Source: Paracoccaceae bacterium (GTDB lineage Bacteria > Pseudomonadota > Alphaproteobacteria > Rhodobacterales > Rhodobacteraceae). From it: a stretch of DNA of 8,169 bases. The notes under the pieces were generated by a model. It worked only from the letters and a program-made list of their open reading frames with translations, made no database searches and was not told where the DNA came from. Shown one piece after another: positions 5,738 through 8,169 of the stretch (positions are counted from its first letter, which is position 1; the number at the start of each line of letters is the position of its first letter). The translations under genes were made by a program, and so were the position numbers. Location: NCBI GenBank assembly GCA_007119835.1, contig SKOX01000033.1:1-8169 (forward strand), given 5' to 3'.

Positions 5738-6340
5738 ATGCCTCTCGAAACGCTGCTCGCCCTCGCCGGCATCCTCTTTGCCGCCTGCTGGACGCCGGGG
5801 CCGAACAACGCCATGCTGGCGGCCTCCGGCGCGACCTTCGGCTTCCGCCGCACCCTGCCGCACATGCAGGGCGTCGCCTGGGGCTTCCCTCTCATGCTGT
5901 TCGCGGTGGCGCTGGGGCTCGGTGAGGTCTTCCGCCTCTATCCGGTGCTGCACGAGGTGCTGCGCTGGGGCGGCGCGGCGCTGCTCCTCTGGATCGCGTG
6001 GCGCATTGCGACCGCCGCCTCGGCCGAGGGCGCCGTCGCCCGGGCGCGGCCCTTCACCTTCTGGCAGGCCGCGGGCTTCCAGTGGATCAACCCGAAGGCC
6101 TGGGTGATGTGCGCGGGCATCGTGGCGCAGTTCGTGACCGGCGCGGACACGGTGCGCGATGCAGCGATCTGCGCCGTCGTGGCGGGCGTCGTCGGCCTTA
6201 CCTCCGCCACCGGCTGGGCGGCCTTCGGCGCGGCGCTCGCCGACTGGCTCCGGGCGCCGCGCCGGCTGCAACTCTTCAACGCGACCATGGCGGGCACGAT
6301 CGTGCTCGGTGTCGTCTGGCTTATCGGCGCCGATCTCTGA
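5738..6340 (+). CDS. LysE/RhtB-family inner-membrane exporter
   Basis: Predicted efflux protein for amino acids or related small metabolites, in the cytoplasmic membrane. The 200 residues match the family. The N-terminal helix runs into WTPGPNNAMLAASGATFG (18-35), the LysE signature Pro-Gly-Pro-Asn-Asn, and QWINPKAWVM (115-124) is the conserved mid-protein Asn-Pro-Lys motif. Hydrophobic segments are at about 4-18, 45-62, 76-93, 120-135, 142-165 and 183-198, giving the usual five or six membrane helices. The ATG at 5738 gives the common start MPLETLLALAG. The in-frame GTG at 5729 would add three residues, and neither start has a clear Shine-Dalgarno sequence. The substrate cannot be told from sequence. 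Its 3' end overlaps the opposing gene by 20 bases. Confidence 0.9.
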   Translation: MPLETLLALAGILFAACWTPGPNNAMLAASGATFGFRRTLPHMQGVAWGFPLMLFAVALGLGEVFRLYPVLHEVLRWGGAALLLWIAWRIATAASAEGAVARARPFTFWQAAGFQWINPKAWVMCAGIVAQFVTGADTVRDAAICAVVAGVVGLTSATGWAAFGAALADWLRAPRRLQLFNATMAGTIVLGVVWLIGADL

Positions 6341-6905
6341 TCCCGCGCCACCAGGCGTCGCTCGCGAGGGCGCGGCGCAGCGGCGTGCGGGTGCCGAGGG
6401 GTGCGGAGCGGATGTAGCGGTGGGCCTCGGCGAGATTCGCGCCCTGAAGCTCGCGCAGATGCGCGATGCCGGCTGGGATCGAGAAGCGCTTGCCGGTCAT
6501 GCCGTGGAAGTTCGGCTCGAGGTCGGTCCACACGGCGGCGTCCCAGCCCGCGGCTGCGCACCAGTCCGAGACCGTGCGGGCGACCTCCGGCAGGCGCGAG
6601 GCGCCGCGGCCGTCGGCCTCGGCCCAGCCGATCCGCTGCTCGGGCGCCCGCTCGCGCGCGGCAAGGTCGGCTATGGCCTCGGCGCGGCGGGTCCGTCGCG
6701 AGCGGATGGCGTGGGTGGCGCAGGCGACGCCGTCGAGCGGGTCGAGCGCGACGACGAGGCCCATCAGCCGCTTCGGGCTCACCCGGCTGAACTCCATCGG
6801 CAGGCTGGGGCCTGCGCGCATCGCCCAGCCGCCCGCGACCTTCGGCTCGAGGTCGTCGAGGTCCCAGAGCAGCGAGCCCCAGCCGAGGATGGCGATGCGG
6901 GTCAT
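6321..6905 (-). CDS. Conserved-looking protein of unknown function, possible gamma-glutamylcyclotransferase-like fold
   Basis: The 194 residues (ATG at 6905) begin RIAILGWGSLLWD. The pattern of a beta strand followed by Gly-x-Gly-Ser-Leu resembles the (F/Y)xYGSLM opening of gamma-glutamylcyclotransferase/AIG2-like proteins, but Tyr is replaced by Trp. Other notable stretches are LPMEFSRVS (35-43), VWTDLEPNFHGMTGKRFS (125-142) and AHRYIRSAPLGTRTPLRRAL (161-180). No signal peptide or membrane segment is seen. I cannot assign the catalytic Glu of that family, so no reaction is proposed. Good third-position G/C bias supports a real gene. The start lacks a strong Shine-Dalgarno sequence. It lies 127 bp downstream of hemF on the same strand with a terminator-like hairpin between, so it is probably transcribed separately. 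It converges on the exporter gene. Confidence 0.72.
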   Translation of the reverse strand: MTRIAILGWGSLLWDLDDLEPKVAGGWAMRAGPSLPMEFSRVSPKRLMGLVVALDPLDGVACATHAIRSRRTRRAEAIADLAARERAPEQRIGWAEADGRGASRLPEVARTVSDWCAAAGWDAAVWTDLEPNFHGMTGKRFSIPAGIAHLRELQGANLAEAHRYIRSAPLGTRTPLRRALASDAWWRGIRDRRR

Positions 6906-6988
6906 CGTGCGGCGCGGCTTCTCGCCTTCGGTAGCGGGGCGACGCTCTTCACGACGAACCGTCGGGATCGGGCGGCGCGCTCTTTCCG

Positions 6989-7011
6989 CAAGAAAGCGGC
7001 GGCCGGCCGCT
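6989..7011 (-). terminator. Terminator-like hairpin after hemF
   Basis: Read on the minus strand, AGCGGC (7011-7006), a 5-base loop and GCCGCT (7000-6995) form a GC-only stem closed at its base by A-T. A T-rich run TTTCTT follows across 6995-6990. It starts about 20 bases after the hemF stop (7033). The stem is short (6 bp) and the T run is interrupted, so moderate confidence. Confidence 0.45.
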
Positions 7012-7032
7012 GGTTGCAACGCGCTGCCGGTC

Positions 7033-7977
7033 TCACGGCCACTTCGCGACGGGCGGCAGCGACATCAGCACCGCCTCCGGGTTGTGGCCGGTCTGCAGCC
7101 CGAACTGGGTGCCGCGATCGTAGACGAGATTGAACTCGGCGTAGCGGCCGCGGCGGATCAACTGCGTCTCGCGCTGCTCGTCGGTCCAGGGCCGGCGCAT
7201 GTGCCGCTCGGTGATCGGCACGAAGGCCGCGAGGAACGCCTCGCCGACCGAGCGTGTGAAGGCGAAGTCGGCCTCCCAGTCGCCGGTGCAGAGGTCGTCG
7301 TAGAAGATGCCGCCCACGCCGCGCGGCTCGCCCCAGTGGCGGATCATGAAATACTCGTCGGCCCAGGCCTTGAACCGCGGGTAGTAGCCCGGGTCGTGGG
7401 CGTCGCAGGCGGCCTGCAGGCGGGCGTGGAAGAAGGCCGTGTCCGCTTCGTCCTCGATCGCCGGGTTGAGGTCGGAGCCGCCGCCGAACCACCATGCGCC
7501 CGGCGTCCAGAACATGCGGGTGTTCATGTGGACCGCGGGCGTCAGCGGCGAGCGCATGTGGGCGACGAGGCTGATGCCCGAGGCCCAGAAGCGGGGATCT
7601 TCCTTGAGGCCCGGGATCTCCTTGCGCGCGGTGAGCGAGCGGCGCGCGGGTCCGGCGAGGGTGCCGTAGACGCTCGAGACGTTGACGCCGACCTTCTCGA
7701 AGACCCGGCCCTCGCGCATCACCGCCATCACGCCGCCGCCGCCGTCCGCCTCGCCGGCGTCATCGGAAGCGGGCGCGCCTGCGGCGCGATCAGGCGTGCG
7801 CGCGCCTGCGACGCGACGCGTCTCCTTGCGCGCGAACCGGCCGGCCGGAAGCGCCGCGAAGGGCCCCGTGTCCTGGGCGTCCTCGAGCGCCTCGAAGGCC
7901 GCGCAGATGCTGTCTCGAAGCGTGGCGAACCAGGCTGCGGCGCGGTCCTTGTGGGCGTCCGTGACGGGCGTCGGCAT
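7033..7977 (-). CDS. hemF: Oxygen-dependent coproporphyrinogen III oxidase HemF
   Basis: Cytoplasmic enzyme that oxidatively decarboxylates coproporphyrinogen III to protoporphyrinogen IX in haem (and, where present, bacteriochlorophyll) synthesis, using O2. The 314 residues show the family blocks in order: FEKVGVNVSSVYG (93-105), SGISLVAHMRSPLTPAVHMN (133-152) with the conserved His140 and His150, WWFGGGSDLNP (162-172), YYPRFKAWADEYF (198-210), GVGGIFYDDL (220-229), and the C-terminal YAEFNLVYDRGTQFGLQTGH (279-298) then MSLPPVAKWP. Residues about 51-82 form a variable Gly/Ala/Asp-rich loop without the WTRPEGGGG wording of enterobacterial HemF, common for alphaproteobacterial forms. The ATG at 7977 has GGAGGAG (7987-7993) nine bases upstream. 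A sigma-70-like promoter and a terminator-like hairpin flank it, so it may be monocistronic. Confidence 0.96.
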   Translation of the reverse strand: MPTPVTDAHKDRAAAWFATLRDSICAAFEALEDAQDTGPFAALPAGRFARKETRRVAGARTPDRAAGAPASDDAGEADGGGGVMAVMREGRVFEKVGVNVSSVYGTLAGPARRSLTARKEIPGLKEDPRFWASGISLVAHMRSPLTPAVHMNTRMFWTPGAWWFGGGSDLNPAIEDEADTAFFHARLQAACDAHDPGYYPRFKAWADEYFMIRHWGEPRGVGGIFYDDLCTGDWEADFAFTRSVGEAFLAAFVPITERHMRRPWTDEQRETQLIRRGRYAEFNLVYDRGTQFGLQTGHNPEAVLMSLPPVAKWP

Positions 7978-7986
7978 CGGCGTGGG

Positions 7987-7993
7987 CTCCTCC
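7987..7993 (-). promoter_or_regulatory. Ribosome binding site of hemF
   Basis: GGAGGAG on the minus strand, nine bases before the ATG at 7977. It fixes the start and argues against a longer in-frame reading to 8109. Confidence 0.75.
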
Positions 7994-8010
7994 GGCTGGT
8001 GCGCGGAAGG

Positions 8011-8038
8011 CTTATCGGCAAGCAGCCGGCCGTGGCAA
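8011..8038 (-). promoter_or_regulatory. Putative sigma-70 promoter of hemF
   Basis: On the minus strand, TTGCCA (8038-8033, 5 of 6 to the -35 consensus), a 16-base spacer and GATAAG (8016-8011, 4 of 6 to the -10). Transcription would start about 27 bases before the hemF ATG, leaving room for the ribosome site. No FNR-type TTGAT-N4-ATCAA box is seen, although hemF is oxygen-controlled in some relatives. Confidence 0.45.
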
Positions 8039-8063
8039 GTCGCGCGCCGCTGCCGGCGCCGCC

Positions 8064-8085
8064 CGGGGGTGACAATCGGCCCCCG
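8064..8085. repeat. Inverted repeat with CGGGGG / CCCCCG arms upstream of hemF
   Basis: CGGGGG (8064-8069) and CCCCCG (8080-8085) are perfect complements around a 10-base spacer containing TGACAATC. It lies between the putative hemF promoter and the rightward start signal at 8108-8126. It could be an operator or a hairpin, but GC-rich arms of six are common by chance here. Confidence 0.25.
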
Positions 8086-8107
8086 ATGCGGTAGGCGATC
8101 GCTGAAC

Positions 8108-8156
8108 AAGGAGGAGAGACGGAATGGCTGACATTCGGAGGCCGCGCATCAGCTGA
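8108..8156 (+). other. Strong ribosome site followed by a ten-codon ORF at the right edge
   Basis: AAGGAGGAG (8108-8116) sits seven bases before ATG 8124. The frame reads only MADIRRPRIS before TGA (8154-8156). It could be a leader peptide for a rightward gene outside the window, a frameshifted or broken gene start, or a sequencing error. The frame beginning at 8125 stays open to the window edge, which would fit a frameshift. The ribosome site is the strongest in the window, so a translated start is likely. The product is not recognised. Confidence 0.4.
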
Positions 8157-8169
8157 TAGCGCCTGGCAA

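Noticed and set aside
5462..6271. 269-codon minus-strand ORF opposite the exporter gene
   Set aside because: Shadow of the LysE-type gene. Hydrophilic low-complexity translation with no motif.
6466..8094. 542-codon plus-strand ORF, the longest open frame in the window
   Set aside because: It runs antisense across hemF and the 194-residue gene, which both have recognisable or well-biased coding. Its translation is Arg/Ala/Gly-rich without family motifs and it lacks a ribosome site, so it is a GC-rich shadow frame.
8095..8102. GCGATCGC palindrome
   Set aside because: A single 8-bp palindrome is expected by chance in this base composition, with no repeat of it noted elsewhere in the window.
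7978..8109. N-terminal extension of hemF to 8109
   Set aside because: It would run through the predicted promoter and ribosome site, and the extra residues do not resemble HemF. ATG 7977 matches the family start.

Overview
The window is dense, GC-rich (roughly 70% by eye) chromosomal DNA. Gene content and protein style point to an alphaproteobacterium (Rhodobacterales or Hyphomicrobiales-like): PhaR-type PHA regulation, an oxygen-dependent HemF ending in the PPVAKWP style, an nth-PfkB kinase pair, and strong G/C third-position bias. The order cannot be settled from sequence alone. I see no insertion sequence, phage gene, tRNA, rRNA or CRISPR array. Apart from a few small or unrecognised items, this looks like core genome.

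Layout. (1) 1-2827 is a polyhydroxyalkanoate (PHA) locus. On the minus strand, reading leftward, are a 62-codon small gene (1826-2014), a 422-residue PHA synthase-like protein with a Cys-Asp-His triad (558-1826), and the first 145 codons of the acetyl-CoA acetyltransferase PhaA (cut by the window's left edge). Divergent from them is phaR (2240-2827). The 225-bp divergent region holds two inverted repeats that could be operators. (2) 2841-3707, minus: a stand-alone EAL-domain protein (cyclic-di-GMP phosphodiesterase type), preceded by a 25-codon rare-codon ORF that overlaps its start. (3) 3896-5529, plus: endonuclease III (nth) overlapping by 4 nt with a PfkB-family adenosine kinase-type gene. 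(4) 5738-6340, plus: a LysE/RhtB-type exporter after a 208-bp spacer. (5) 6321-6905, minus: a conserved-looking protein of unknown function, possibly of gamma-glutamylcyclotransferase-like fold, converging on and overlapping the exporter gene. (6) 7033-7977, minus: hemF with a plausible promoter and terminator. (7) The right edge has a strong Shine-Dalgarno site followed by only ten codons before a stop.

How the genes fit together: PhaA condenses two acetyl-CoA to acetoacetyl-CoA, a reductase (not in the window) would give 3-hydroxybutyryl-CoA, the PhaC-like enzyme would polymerise it, and PhaR would sense polymer and repress PHA genes. The remaining genes (c-di-GMP turnover, DNA repair plus nucleoside salvage, export, haem synthesis) are ordinary housekeeping neighbours with no clear shared pathway. 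The best candidate for something under-described is the small gene translationally coupled to the short PHA synthase. No larger novel system is evident. No gene-free stretch exceeds 300 bases.
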